Assembly (NCBI GenBank): GCA_030180135.1
Contig: CM058235.1
Location: 91,674,535-91,738,534, forward strand
Direction of reading: 5' to 3'
DNA from: Orychophragmus violaceus
Taxonomy: Eukaryota; Streptophyta; Magnoliopsida; Brassicales; Brassicaceae
Length of the DNA stretch: 64,000 bases
Every line of letters starts with the position of its first letter. Position 1 is the stretch's first letter. Made by a program: the position numbers and the translations under genes. The notes beneath the pieces are model-generated. The model searched no databases and was not told the DNA's origin. It saw nothing but the letters and a program-made list of their open reading frames with translations. This document shows positions 1-8,610 of the stretch, piece by piece.

Positions 1-2305
1 CGGATCTCCGAACTTCAGGTACTGCAGGTTCAGGTTCTATTACAACTTCATGTAATTCATCCTGCTGTTCTTCCTCATTAGGTTGAACAGGTTCCTGTCC
101 TTCTTGAATTTCATCAAGTTGTACCTTACTCCCACTATCTTTTCTAGAGAGAAACTCCCTTTCAAGAAAAGTACAATCCCGAGCAACAAAGATTTTGTTC
201 TCGGATCGCAGATAGAAGTAATAAGCCTTGGTATCCCTAGGATAACCAATGAAGTAGCATTTGTCAAATTTTGGTGTAAGCTTGTCTGAGATTAATCTTT
301 TGACATAGGCTTCACAACCCCAAATTCTGAGAAAAGACATTGCTGGAGCTTTTCCAGTCCATATCTCATATGGTGTCTTTGCTACTGCCTTTGATGGCAC
401 TCTGTTCAGTGTGAACGTTGCGGTGAGCAAAGCATATCCCCAAAGGGATATAGGAAGGTCTGTGTGACTCATCATGGATCGGACCATATCTAACAATGTC
501 CGATTCCTTCTCTCAGAAACACCATTCCACTGAGGTGTTCCAGGAGGTGTGAGTTGGGAGATGATCCCACACTCACTCAGATGATCACGAAATTCCTGGC
601 TCAAGTATTCTCCTCCTCGGTCCGACCGAAGAGCCTTAATACTTTTACCAAGCTGGTTCTGTACTTCATTCTGGAATTCTTTGAACTTTTCAAAGGTTTC
701 CGACTTATGTTTCATCAAGTAGACATATCCATATCTACTGAAATCATCAGTGAATGTAATGAAGTACTGAAAGTTTCCTCTAGCACTTGTGGACATTGGG
801 CCACACACGTCAGTATGTATCAGGCCCAATAGTTCACTGGCCCTTTCTGTGGGTTTATTGAAAGGGGCCCGTGTCATTTTGCCCATTAGGCAAGATTCGC
901 ATTGCTCACAAGACTCAAAGTCAAATGAGCCCAAGAGTCCATTTGAATGGAGCCTCTTGACGCGTTTCTCACTAATGTGCCCCAAACGACAATGCCAGAG
1001 AAACGTTTCATTTTCTTCGTTAGATTTGAACCGTTTTGTATTTATGTTATATACTGGAGCAGATTGATCCAGCATGTACAGCCCATTTATAAGAGGGGCA
1101 CAGCCATAGAACATATCATTGAGATTAAAGGAACACAATTTATTCTTAATAGAAAAATCAAATCCTTGCAAATCCAACAATGAAACTGAAATGATATTTC
1201 TGCTTATAGCAGGTACAAAATAACAATTCTCAAGTTCTAAAATCAATCCAGAAGGTAAAGACAACAAGTAAGTGCCAACGGCCAGTGCTGGAACCTTCGC
1301 TCCATTGCCAACCCGCAACTCTACTTGCCCTTGCTTCAACCTTCTACTGTTGCTGAGCGCCTGCATATTAGTACAAATATGAGCCCCACATCCAGTATCT
1401 AATACCCAAGTGGTATTATCAGAAGTAGTAGTATTTACTTCAATAACAAAAATACCTGAAGATTTAGTCTCCAAGGACTTCTTCTTCTTCAGACTTTCCT
1501 GATATTTCTTACAGTCCCTGCGGTAATGCCCTGCCTCTTTACAAAAGTGACAGATGTCAGAAGGCCCAGCTTTGGACACGGGCTTGGGCTTGGCGTTTTC
1601 ATTACTGACTACCTTGCCCTTTCCCTTGTCTGCAGCGGATTTCTTGAAACCCTTGCCCTTCTGCACCATGAGTACAGACGACTCCTTGGTCTTCTTCAGA
1701 TTCAGTTCTGCAGTCTTGAGCATACCATGTAGCTCAGGCAACGTCTTTATCAACCCATGCATATTATAGTTCAAAATGAACTGGTCATATGCAGGAGTAA
1801 GAGACTGCAGAACGATATCACAAGCAAGCTCTTGGCTTATAGGACAGTCGAGCCTAGTCAAATGATCGAGATAACCCATCATTTTCAGAACATGTGGACT
1901 CACTGCTGCATCCTTAGCCATTTTACAGTCCAAGAGATTCTTAACAGTTTGGAATCTCTCTGTACGAGCCTGCTCCTGAAACAACGCTTTCAGATTTGCC
2001 ATCAGCTCCATGGGACAAGTCAGGCCTTCCCACTGCATCTTCAGTTCGGCAGCCATTGTCGCCAACATCATGCAAATCACGTCATTAGCATCTGAAGAAT
2101 GCGTATCCCAAGCATTTTTCACAGCTTGTGCGGCGTTATTCGCAGGTCTAGGAGAGAGAGCTCTTTCAAGGACATAAGCCTTCTTCTCCTGCCTGAGCAC
2201 AAGTCTCAGGTTCCTGGACCAGTTCAGGAAGTTTGATCCGTTCAGTTTGTCCTTCTCAAGGGCAGACCGGATCGAGAAAGTGTTTTGTGTTGTTGTGCTT
2301 GACAT
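1..2305 (-). CDS. Ty1/copia gag-pol polyprotein, 5' portion (runs off left edge)
   Basis: An uninterrupted minus-strand frame of 768 codons starts at the ATG at 2305 and is still open at base 1. In order it shows a copia Gag region, a CCHC zinc knuckle (CHFCKEAGHYRRDC, about 1560-1500), an aspartic protease motif (DTGCGAHIC), the integrase HHCC region (WHCRLGH ... CEQCESC) and the integrase D-D-E core (IHTDVCGP, RSDRGGEY, PQWNGVSERRN). Reverse transcriptase and RNase H would lie beyond the left edge. Copia elements encode one polyprotein that makes the capsid and inserts cDNA. No stop or frameshift is visible, so this could be a young or still functional copy. The PBS and LTR to the right confirm the orientation. 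Confidence 0.93.
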   Translation of the reverse strand, partial: MSSTTTQNTFSIRSALEKDKLNGSNFLNWSRNLRLVLRQEKKAYVLERALSPRPANNAAQAVKNAWDTHSSDANDVICMMLATMAAELKMQWEGLTCPMELMANLKALFQEQARTERFQTVKNLLDCKMAKDAAVSPHVLKMMGYLDHLTRLDCPISQELACDIVLQSLTPAYDQFILNYNMHGLIKTLPELHGMLKTAELNLKKTKESSVLMVQKGKGFKKSAADKGKGKVVSNENAKPKPVSKAGPSDICHFCKEAGHYRRDCKKYQESLKKKKSLETKSSGIFVIEVNTTTSDNTTWVLDTGCGAHICTNMQALSNSRRLKQGQVELRVGNGAKVPALAVGTYLLSLPSGLILELENCYFVPAISRNIISVSLLDLQGFDFSIKNKLCSFNLNDMFYGCAPLINGLYMLDQSAPVYNINTKRFKSNEENETFLWHCRLGHISEKRVKRLHSNGLLGSFDFESCEQCESCLMGKMTRAPFNKPTERASELLGLIHTDVCGPMSTSARGNFQYFITFTDDFSRYGYVYLMKHKSETFEKFKEFQNEVQNQLGKSIKALRSDRGGEYLSQEFRDHLSECGIISQLTPPGTPQWNGVSERRNRTLLDMVRSMMSHTDLPISLWGYALLTATFTLNRVPSKAVAKTPYEIWTGKAPAMSFLRIWGCEAYVKRLISDKLTPKFDKCYFIGYPRDTKAYYFYLRSENKIFVARDCTFLEREFLSRKDSGSKVQLDEIQEGQEPVQPNEEEQQDELHEVVIEPEPAVPEVRRS

Positions 2306-3897
2306 AGCTGAAAATATGAGACAATAGAGTTTTAGTTATTTAGTTCATAAAAGAGTAATCTTAAAACTTATAAGAAAAACTCGCATTGCATTCAAAATTT
2401 CTTTGTTTAACCTCATAAGAATGCAATGATTCCGAGACCCATGTTCAGCTAAATCCAAAGTGGGCCACTGGCCGTCACCCGGAATTAGCTTTACTTGGTA
2501 AGCATACACACAGCTAGTTATATCTCATATAACTCTCGGTTGTGAATTGGACCCGAGGCCCAAATTCACCAGATGTCTCAAGGCCCGGGACTCCCGATGG
2601 CCCAGTCAAGGAAACCAATCTCTTACAGCCAAATAATCACTAAAGTCTGGGACTCCCAATGAAATTAGTGACTATATACTACTTTACTTATGCGAAAACA
2701 GATACCTCACACTGTAAGCCATATCTGTAATCGAATAAGCGTTAAGTAGCTGACAAGATTGGAAAGACATCCAAGCTTGATATTGTTTTTGAGGATTTTA
2801 AGTTTTATTTTCAAAAATAGAAGATTACTATTTTGGGAAACTTACTTATTTTAGAAACTTTCTAAATTTAGTAACATACTAAAAATAGAAATTTCTAATT
2901 TAATATTTTATTAAATATTTTGGGTTGGGTCACAAATTATAGGCCCAATTCTTGCCCCAAGACCATAGAATTCCAGCTGGCCCAATAATTTGACATAACC
3001 GATCCGGTTTATTAATTCTGGTCCAAGACCAAATTAACTATCAAAACCATCGGTTATTTACTAAACCAGACCAGCTCTAAATTATTTGGTCCAACCAAAT
3101 CAAACTTAGACCAGCCTTCGGTTTAGGTTAAAATTCAATTTTTTGAATTTCAATCCGGTTTAACCAGAAATTAAATAATACCATGTATTAAATAATTTTC
3201 CAGCAAACCGCGATTCGGGTTAACCGCTTGAACCACCAATTAAATTGGATCGGTTCAGTTAAATCCAAAACCGGGAAGAAACACCTAGTGTTTTAGCCAA
3301 TTTGATTTAACTTGCGGTTTAAGGCTTTAAACACACGATTAACCGCCAATTAAATGGACCGGTTTAATCGGTGTGGTTTTGGGCAACGAACCGCGAAACT
3401 CGGTTTAACCGATTGACTATTCGCGGGACGTAAAATTTAACGGGCCAAACAATCGGATCCAAGATCCAACTCGGCCCATTAACGCAATCGAGACCTAGCG
3501 GCTGCTCACGATCGCTAACGATCGATCATCGCACGGCCACACACACGGACGATCACACGCACGGCACACGCATGATCCGACCTAGCCTCACGATCTTTGA
3601 TCGATCTCGGCCAAGTGATCACGCGGCCCATGCGATCGTCGATCCACCCAATCGATCGGCCCTTACATCACGATCACAAAGGATCGGTCTTTGCGGCACT
3701 CGATCAATCGGCATGATCACGCGGTCCCTCTCTCGGCATCACACGATCGGCATCACTCGGCAATATTCACAAGATAATTACCGAGACCAAAACATACGAT
3801 TAGGTTATTAATAACTTTAATCAATTTTAATTCTCAATTGATTCAAAAAACTATTAAACAACCTATGATCCAATTTCACAAGAAACCTAATGCCTAG
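2306..3897 (-). other. Long untranslated leader of the copia element
   Basis: This 1.59 kb stretch lies between the primer-binding site and the gag start. I see no convincing coding frame. The part next to gag is AT-rich with many AACCGG/GGTTTAA runs; the part at 3440-3760 is strikingly rich in GATC and CGATCG. Copia leaders are usually much shorter, so the length is unusual. It may hold packaging signals, a leader intron or an old insertion; the sequence does not decide this. Confidence 0.6.
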
Positions 3898-3909
3898 GCT
3901 CTGATACCA
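3898..3909 (-). promoter_or_regulatory. Primer-binding site (initiator Met-tRNA type)
   Basis: The minus strand reads TGGTATCAGAGC, the usual plant complement of the 3' end of initiator tRNA-Met, one base inside the 5' LTR. It fixes the element's direction and the inner LTR boundary. Confidence 0.92.
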
Positions 3910-3910
3910 C

Positions 3911-4587
3911 TGAGGGATTATGATGTTTGTTCAAGGTTTAATTCCCATATTTCAACCTAACACATAATCTTAACAGATCTAGGTTCTTGCAAAACGAATC
4001 ATAAAACCAACCAAACCTGGATCATTACCTTTCAGATTGCAGCGGATAATTGATGGTAATGATGAGATCAGTTAGAACAGATTAACAACCTGCTCCTCCT
4101 TTGGTATCCACACTCTTACAAGCCGGGATGGCTGCTAGACCAAAGAGATGGATCAGATCAGAAAGAGAGACTAGAGAGAGAGAGGCTTAGCGGCCACTTA
4201 GAGAAATCGCATGGGATCATTAGCTAGGGCTAATCGATTTCTTAATCTCTCATTAATGGGCCCAAGTCATTTGACTAATGGCTCATTAATCATTTGGGCC
4301 CAAGACACAAATCAGGCAAAAACCTGCATTTTGTCTGGCCCAATTCTCTGATCCAATACAATAAATGCCATTGCATCTTACCGTATTAATTCCATTTAAC
4401 TTTCCCGTTAGCTATGGTGTGTGACCCTTTGGGATCATACAATACTGGTAATAAGTCCTAAACTTATAGATCATGAGCGGGCTCTAGCAAGTCATCATGA
4501 TCACCCAGCATTTATGACTTATGTCTGATCTCGACATTTATCATACTTTCTAGAGATAGTACAGTAGATTTCAGGACATTCCCAACA
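3911..4587 (-). repeat. 5' LTR of the left copia element
   Basis: On the minus strand this 677-bp segment begins TGTTGGGAATGTCC and ends CATAATCCCTCA, giving the TG...CA ends of an LTR, directly before the PBS. Flanking bases 4588-4592 (cgaac) would be one half of a target-site duplication; the other half lies outside the window, so the LTR pair cannot be compared. Confidence 0.88.
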
Positions 4588-4840
4588 CGAACTCGGGTGG
4601 CTAAACTGATAAAAACAGACCAGAGCCACTGAACTATCGTGTTATATTGTTAATTTACTCAAGTTATATTACTTATAAAGTGATTTGGGGAGAAGTGATC
4701 AATTCAAAATAAAAGGGTATCCCTAAATTAAAACTATTTTTTGTGTAAATAAACCAAAAACACTATTTTATTATGTTTTTAAACTTTCCGTTTTTATTTA
4801 AAATTTTAAAAATAACGCGGATATATTAATATGTCAATCT
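4588..4840. other. AT-rich intergenic sequence
   Basis: I see nothing coding or structured between the copia LTR and the GTAAAAC minisatellite. Confidence 0.5.
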
Positions 4841-4945
4841 GGTAAAACTATGAAAACTGGTAAAACTATGAAAACTGGTAAAACTATGAAAAATGGGTAA
4901 AACTAAGTAAAAATATTGTCGTAAAACCGGTAAAACTGAGTACAA
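4841..4945. repeat. Minisatellite of GGTAAAACTATGAAAACT units
   Basis: About three tandem copies of an 18-bp unit (4841-4900) grade into degenerate GGTAAAAC/GTAAAAC copies. The same GTAAAAC core recurs inside the F-box gene (5571-5654), and a related CAGTTATAC/CAGTTTTAC array lies at 7976-8060, so this is a local repeat family. Confidence 0.8.
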
Positions 4946-5072
4946 CTGTTTTCAGTATAGTCAATTTTACTGGAACTTTAAATTTGATTTTACAGTTGTA
5001 CAGATGATTATACTCAATTAATCTATGAAACTAATGCTTCAGTATATTAATATGAACAACTTTTGGATTTTT
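4940..5072. repeat. Direct repeat, left copy, flanking the F-box gene
   Basis: This roughly 133-bp segment is clearly similar to 6418-6557 in the same orientation. Shared stretches include 'actcaattaatctatgaa' versus 'gctcaattaatctatgaa' and 'ttttactggaact'. The two copies bracket the F-box gene and its promoter. Confidence 0.7.
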
Positions 5073-5174
5073 ACTTGGAAAATGATGGAGACATAGCCGG
5101 AAAATTTAAAAACAAAAAAGAGTACTACATAACCGAGAAATTAAAAACAAAAAACCAGAGTACGAGAAAAGAAA

Positions 5175-5933
5175 TTAGGGCCCATTTTGATTCATGTAGT
5201 AGAATCTCATGCCCCGTTTGTACATGAAGCAATCGGGACATTCAATTTCCAAATCCAGTAGATGGCAAAATTGAGGAGGCGTATTGTTCTGCAATGTTTG
5301 CATATAAACCGGTTTCTGCTCAACATTGTTTCCATGCAGTATCCTCCTCAACTTTCTCCAAACGCGGGCCACCAACTCCTCATCTTCTTCACGCCAGGCA
5401 CGGAAAGGAACATCATCATATTGACCTAGATGATCGCCGTGGAGGAAGCGCAGAAGACCATATAGGTAAGCAGCTTCCAGAATCTCTTCCTCGTCCTCTC
5501 CACTGGCGGCATTGGCAAAATGTAACATTCCGCTCTCCACATCACCCTCTTCAAAGTATGTGAGGATACCTGATGTAAAACCGGTAAAACCGAGTAAAAC
5601 TATTATTGATGTAAAACGGGTAAAACTGATTAAAACTAGTAAAGTAAAACTATAGAGGATACCTTGCACGAAGTTAGCCGCGCAACTATCATTGTCTAGG
5701 CAACTGTTCAGAAATGGCATGTGCTCATACGCCTTGAGAGGATTCTTCACCAGGGGTGTGAGAGAGAGATAACAGAGGACTTCATGACTCTTGCCAGCTT
5801 CGTTCATGATTCTGCATGTTTTCCAGAGGTTGCAGTAATCGGCGCCGGAATTTTCCTCGGCTTTCTGTAAGATCTTGGAGATGATTTCGATCGGAAATTG
5901 TTGAAGAGAGACCATCGATCTTCTGTTGGCCAT
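5175..5933 (-). CDS. F-box-like protein, At2g35280/At1g67623-type family
   Basis: The product starts MANRRSMVSLQQFPIEIISK, a short F-box (LP-x-E-hh-x-x-hh pattern) that would bind SKP1/ASK in an SCF ubiquitin ligase. A helical Sel1-like middle (EEGDVESGMLHFANAA, EAAYLYGLL) and a Cys/His-containing C-terminus (FCHLLDLEIECPDCF) follow. I place it in a Brassicaceae F-box family by resemblance; the substrate is unknown. The best model has two exons, 5663-5933 and 5175-5569, joined across a 93-nt GT-AG intron to give 221 residues. Because the intron is a multiple of three without stops, the unspliced frame also stays open (252 residues) and adds a hydrophobic insert. Upstream is a TATA box. Whether the gene is expressed is unknown. 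Confidence 0.75.
   Translation of the reverse strand: MANRRSMVSLQQFPIEIISKILQKAEENSGADYCNLWKTCRIMNEAGKSHEVLCYLSLTPLVKNPLKAYEHMPFLNSCLDNDSCAANFVQGILYSFTLLVLISFTRFTSIIVLLGFTGFTSGILTYFEEGDVESGMLHFANAASGEDEEEILEAAYLYGLLRFLHGDHLGQYDDVPFRAWREEDEELVARVWRKLRRILHGNNVEQKPVYMQTLQNNTPPQFCHLLDLEIECPDCFMYKRGMRFYYMNQNGP
5562..5663 (-). repeat. Intron-forming repeat insertion with 9-bp target duplication
   Basis: Two direct copies of the 9-mer GGTATCCTC (minus strand; 5663-5655 and 5570-5562) bracket 84 bp built of degenerate GTTTTAC units like the neighbouring minisatellites. The upstream copy supplies the GT donor (5662-5661). The element's last bases CA plus the first G of the other copy supply the AG acceptor (5571-5570). 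Removing 5570-5662 restores one uninterrupted copy of the 9-mer and the expected coding sequence. This fits an insertion that became an intron. Confidence 0.65.
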
Positions 5934-6047
5934 GGTGAGTCTCTGTTTTTCTCTGTTTTCTCTCTGTTTTCCGGAAAAAAAATTTCTCTGATTTTGGAAC
6001 TTATTTTGTGTGGAAAACGGTTATGAGAGAGACACAGAAGTTCTCTG

Positions 6048-6055
6048 TATTTATA
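6048..6055 (-). promoter_or_regulatory. TATA box of the F-box gene
   Basis: The minus strand reads TATAAATA about 115 bp upstream of the start codon at 5933, a normal plant spacing for a TATA box plus a short 5' UTR. Confidence 0.6.
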
Positions 6056-6060
6056 GACCC

Positions 6061-6417
6061 TTAAACTTGTTTGGGTTGCGTCCATAAGACGCAGAGATGT
6101 GTTTGTTCGTTTCTTGGGTTTGTCAAGCGACTGGTTGTCATCCTTGTCCCTGCATTAAACAGAGCTTCTGATGTGACGGTTCGCCGGCTTCTAATAATGA
6201 TACGTTTAATGCAGTGGACAAAGAAGGAAGACAAGCCGTCTCCTGAAAAACCCAAGAAAGATGCTCATCATTACAACTTTCTTCGAAAAACAGAGACACA
6301 CAATTTTATACAAGTTTTTCTCGGTTATACTAGAAATACGAAACGATGGAATTTTGGCGCCAAAACTTAATACATAGTTTTACAGGAGTTTGTAGTTGTA
6401 CAAATTTTCTTAATAGT
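6061..6417. other. Upstream region of the F-box gene, no gene recognised
   Basis: Open frames exist on both strands here but show no family resemblance or coding pattern. A segment near 6166-6185 (GTTCGCCGGCTTC) recurs at 7871-7890 in the deleted relic, which shows the upstream region was duplicated with the gene. Confidence 0.45.
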
Positions 6418-6557
6418 TGTACTTTGGCTGTTTTCAATATAATCAGTTTTACTGGAACTTCAAATTCGATTTTATAGTTTTACAATTGATTTTGCTCAAT
6501 TAATCTATGAATATAATGCTTCTGTATATTATTATATAACAACTTTCGATTTTTGTA
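6418..6557. repeat. Direct repeat, right copy, flanking the F-box gene
   Basis: Diverged direct copy of 4940-5072, with the same order of motifs ending in a TATATTA-rich tract and ACAACTTT. The pair encloses about 1.34 kb including the F-box gene. Confidence 0.7.
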
Positions 6558-7072
6558 AACTTATCCACCTATCTTGTCCGTTATTCCAAAAATGATATTG
6601 CAAGTGTATGAACATTGTTAGTGGAATTAGTGTTGTATGAACATTGTTGGTGGAATTACTTAGTCGAGAGATTTTCCCAATCTAATTTGATGTAATGTCA
6701 CCCATTGACCATAGTTAGGATGAAAGTGATTTTACAAGTTCAAATTTCATATGGTTATATGTTAAATAATTTTTATCCAATGATATTAATTATTGAGGAA
6801 AAATAGGGAAAAATGTTATTTAAACCTCCAACTTTCGGACCCCACGGATACATGACCCGGATCCACACGGACCCTTTGAATTAAAAAATCCCCAATCATT
6901 CAAAACGGATTCAAAACCCTAGAAATCGAAATAATTCCAATTCGGATCCTTCCAATTCATCTCAATCGAATTAATTCCAATTCGGCGGATCCTTCCAATT
7001 CCGCTCCTCCTGATTTCGCTTTCTTCTTCATTTAAACAACGATTTTGATTTTATCGAACCTCTCGTTCCTCC
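6558..7072 (+). promoter_or_regulatory. Promoter and 5' UTR region of the GRF gene
   Basis: AT-rich sequence with a short tandem duplication near 6606-6660 (GTATGAACATTGTT...GTGGAATTA twice). Nearer the start codon are an AAACCCTAG element at about 6914 and a twice-repeated AATTCCAATTCGG...GATCCTTCCAATTC motif (6935-7003). No TATA box is obvious. Confidence 0.4.
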
Positions 7073-7619
7073 ATGAGCTGCGATACATCTTCGTCGACTG
7101 TTGAAGATGGAGACCGAGGGTTTCCGGCGAAGTGTCACTGCGGTAAAGGCGTCGTCATTCTCACGTCTAAGACGAAAGACAACCCAGGAAGACCATTCTT
7201 CAGATGTTCAACCATGAAAGATGTAAGAATATTGTCAAATAATTTGTGGATAATGATTGATGCTCTGTTTTTTGCTTATAATTCACTCCATATTGCTTTT
7301 GTTTTAAACTCAGAAACATTTGTTCAAATGGGTGGAGGATAGCATGTATGAGGAAGTCAATGATGCGTTGCCCAAAATTTCGAGTATTGAAATTGAGATT
7401 GAGAAAGCCAAATCCGAGATTGGTTTCGAAATTGAAGCCTTAAAGTGTAGGATACATGACTTGGAGGAAGACGCATTAGTGACAAAAAGAGACCTCAACA
7501 AAGGGAGAGTGATGATCAAATGTTGTTATGTTGGGCTCATTTGTGTTACTATCATTGCTATTGTGATGGGAACACTTGTTAAGGCAAAGAAGCATAAAAT
7601 CGAGCTTGGTTCTATGTAG
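7073..7619 (+). CDS. GRF-type zinc-finger protein with C-terminal membrane anchor
   Basis: Two exons, 7073-7222 and 7314-7619, are joined at consensus GT/CAG sites in phase 0 to give 151 residues. The N-terminal part carries a GRF zinc finger (CHCGKG, then NPGRPFFRCS, then KHLFKWVED after splicing). The GRF fold binds single-stranded nucleic acid in other proteins. A charged, probably coiled-coil segment follows (EIEIEKAKSEIGFEIEALK). A hydrophobic helix of about 20 residues (CCYVGLICVTIIAIVMGTLV) and a short basic tail end the protein, so it looks tail-anchored. One canonical Cys of the finger appears replaced in the MKDKHLFKW segment. Small GRF-plus-anchor proteins of this shape are common and uncharacterised in Brassicaceae. 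Without splicing the frame stops early, which supports the intron. Confidence 0.82.
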
Positions 7620-7756
7620 TTCGTGGTTATATTGTTGGTTATTGTCGTTGTCGTTGTCTTTGTATGTTTTCGTTGTCTTTGTATGTAACGTATGTTTAAA
7701 ACGTGAAATGTATGGTTAGTGATCAAGATATCAAATTCACTTAATTTTACAGTCTT
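7620..7756. other. 3' flank of the GRF gene
   Basis: GT-rich presumed 3' UTR with short repeats of GTTGTCTTTGTATGT and GTCGTT; nothing else recognised. Confidence 0.45.
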
Positions 7757-7960
7757 ACAGAGTACGAGAAGAAAATTAATGGAGATAAGGACTTTAATAC
7801 CCCATATTGAGTCAAGTAGAAGAACTTTAATGCCATGTTTGTACATGAAGCATTTGTAATGATGAGATATGACTGTTCGCCGGCTTCGAAGAGACTCACC
7901 CATTGACTGTCCCCTGCATGCGTGAAATGGGGCATTAAACGGCTCCATTAACTTGATTTG
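7757..7960 (-). pseudogene. Internally deleted relic of the F-box gene block
   Basis: Bases 7757-7855 resemble the 3' end of the intact F-box gene: plus-strand CAGAGTACGAGA then TTTGTACATGAAGCA, and a minus-strand reading CFMYKHGIK compared with CFMYKRGMR. From about 7865 the sequence jumps to a copy of the intact gene's upstream region (GTTCGCCGGCTTC, matching about 6170). Nearly all of the coding region is therefore missing. It is non-functional but shows the block was duplicated locally. Confidence 0.6.
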
Positions 7961-7975
7961 ACAATATTAATGACT

Positions 7976-8060
7976 AGTTTTACTTGTTGTGCCAATTATA
8001 CCAGTTTTACAGGTTGTACCAGTTATACCAGTTATACCAGTTCTACCAGTTCTACCAGTT
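7976..8060. repeat. Short-unit minisatellite (TACCAGTTA / TACCAGTTC)
   Basis: Seven or eight tandem 9-10 bp units of the type ACCAGTTATA/ACCAGTTCT end near 8060. The CAGTTTTAC members link it to the GTAAAAC repeats around the F-box gene, seen on the opposite strand. Confidence 0.75.
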
Positions 8061-8610
8061 GTCTCCAGTTCTCCTGCAACACAAATTCTAATTTGAATCG
8101 ATTTCCGCGGCCAATATTACCGATGGAAGTACAATTCTACTCAATTACTAGTCCCAATGGTGACGAAGCACGACGGAGCCGGCGAATGGTGGTCGGAGAT
8201 GCGAGGCGACGGCACCGACGGGCAAAACCCGGTTGATGCGAGACGAGGAGGCTATGCTCGGAGGCGAGGCTCAGAATTCTTTTTTTTTTCATAAACCAAA
8301 TCCATCCAATTATCATTTTTAAATCCCAACCATTTAACCAAAATCCATAAACCGAGGGTAAAAGGATCAAACTACATTTCATTAAAGTGAGAAGGGTATG
8401 AGAGATTAGTTTGGGGTAGTCTGGATTTTTTTAGTTGTCCCTCCCGCGAAAGGTTACAACAAAACGATGCTAATCCATGAATCAAAATCGCAAATTTTCT
8501 CCCACAACAAAAAAAAGTTGAACAGCTCTTCCAACAAAGTCAAAGGTAAAACAGAATTCGACAAGACTTATAAAGTCAACGGTTGGTGCATTTTAGCATC
8601 ATCATCATCG
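8061..8610. other. Intergenic, 3' flank of IMP4
   Basis: Contains a GC-rich patch (8150-8270) and a poly-T run at about 8279. I see no gene. The last part is the presumed IMP4 3' UTR. Confidence 0.4.

Noticed and set aside
1526..2095. Plus-strand ORFs at the left end
   Set aside because: They are antisense shadows of the open copia gag frame.
6071..6370. 99-codon plus-strand ORF upstream of the F-box gene
   Set aside because: It overlaps the promoter region of the divergent gene, has no recognisable domain and no splice or family support.
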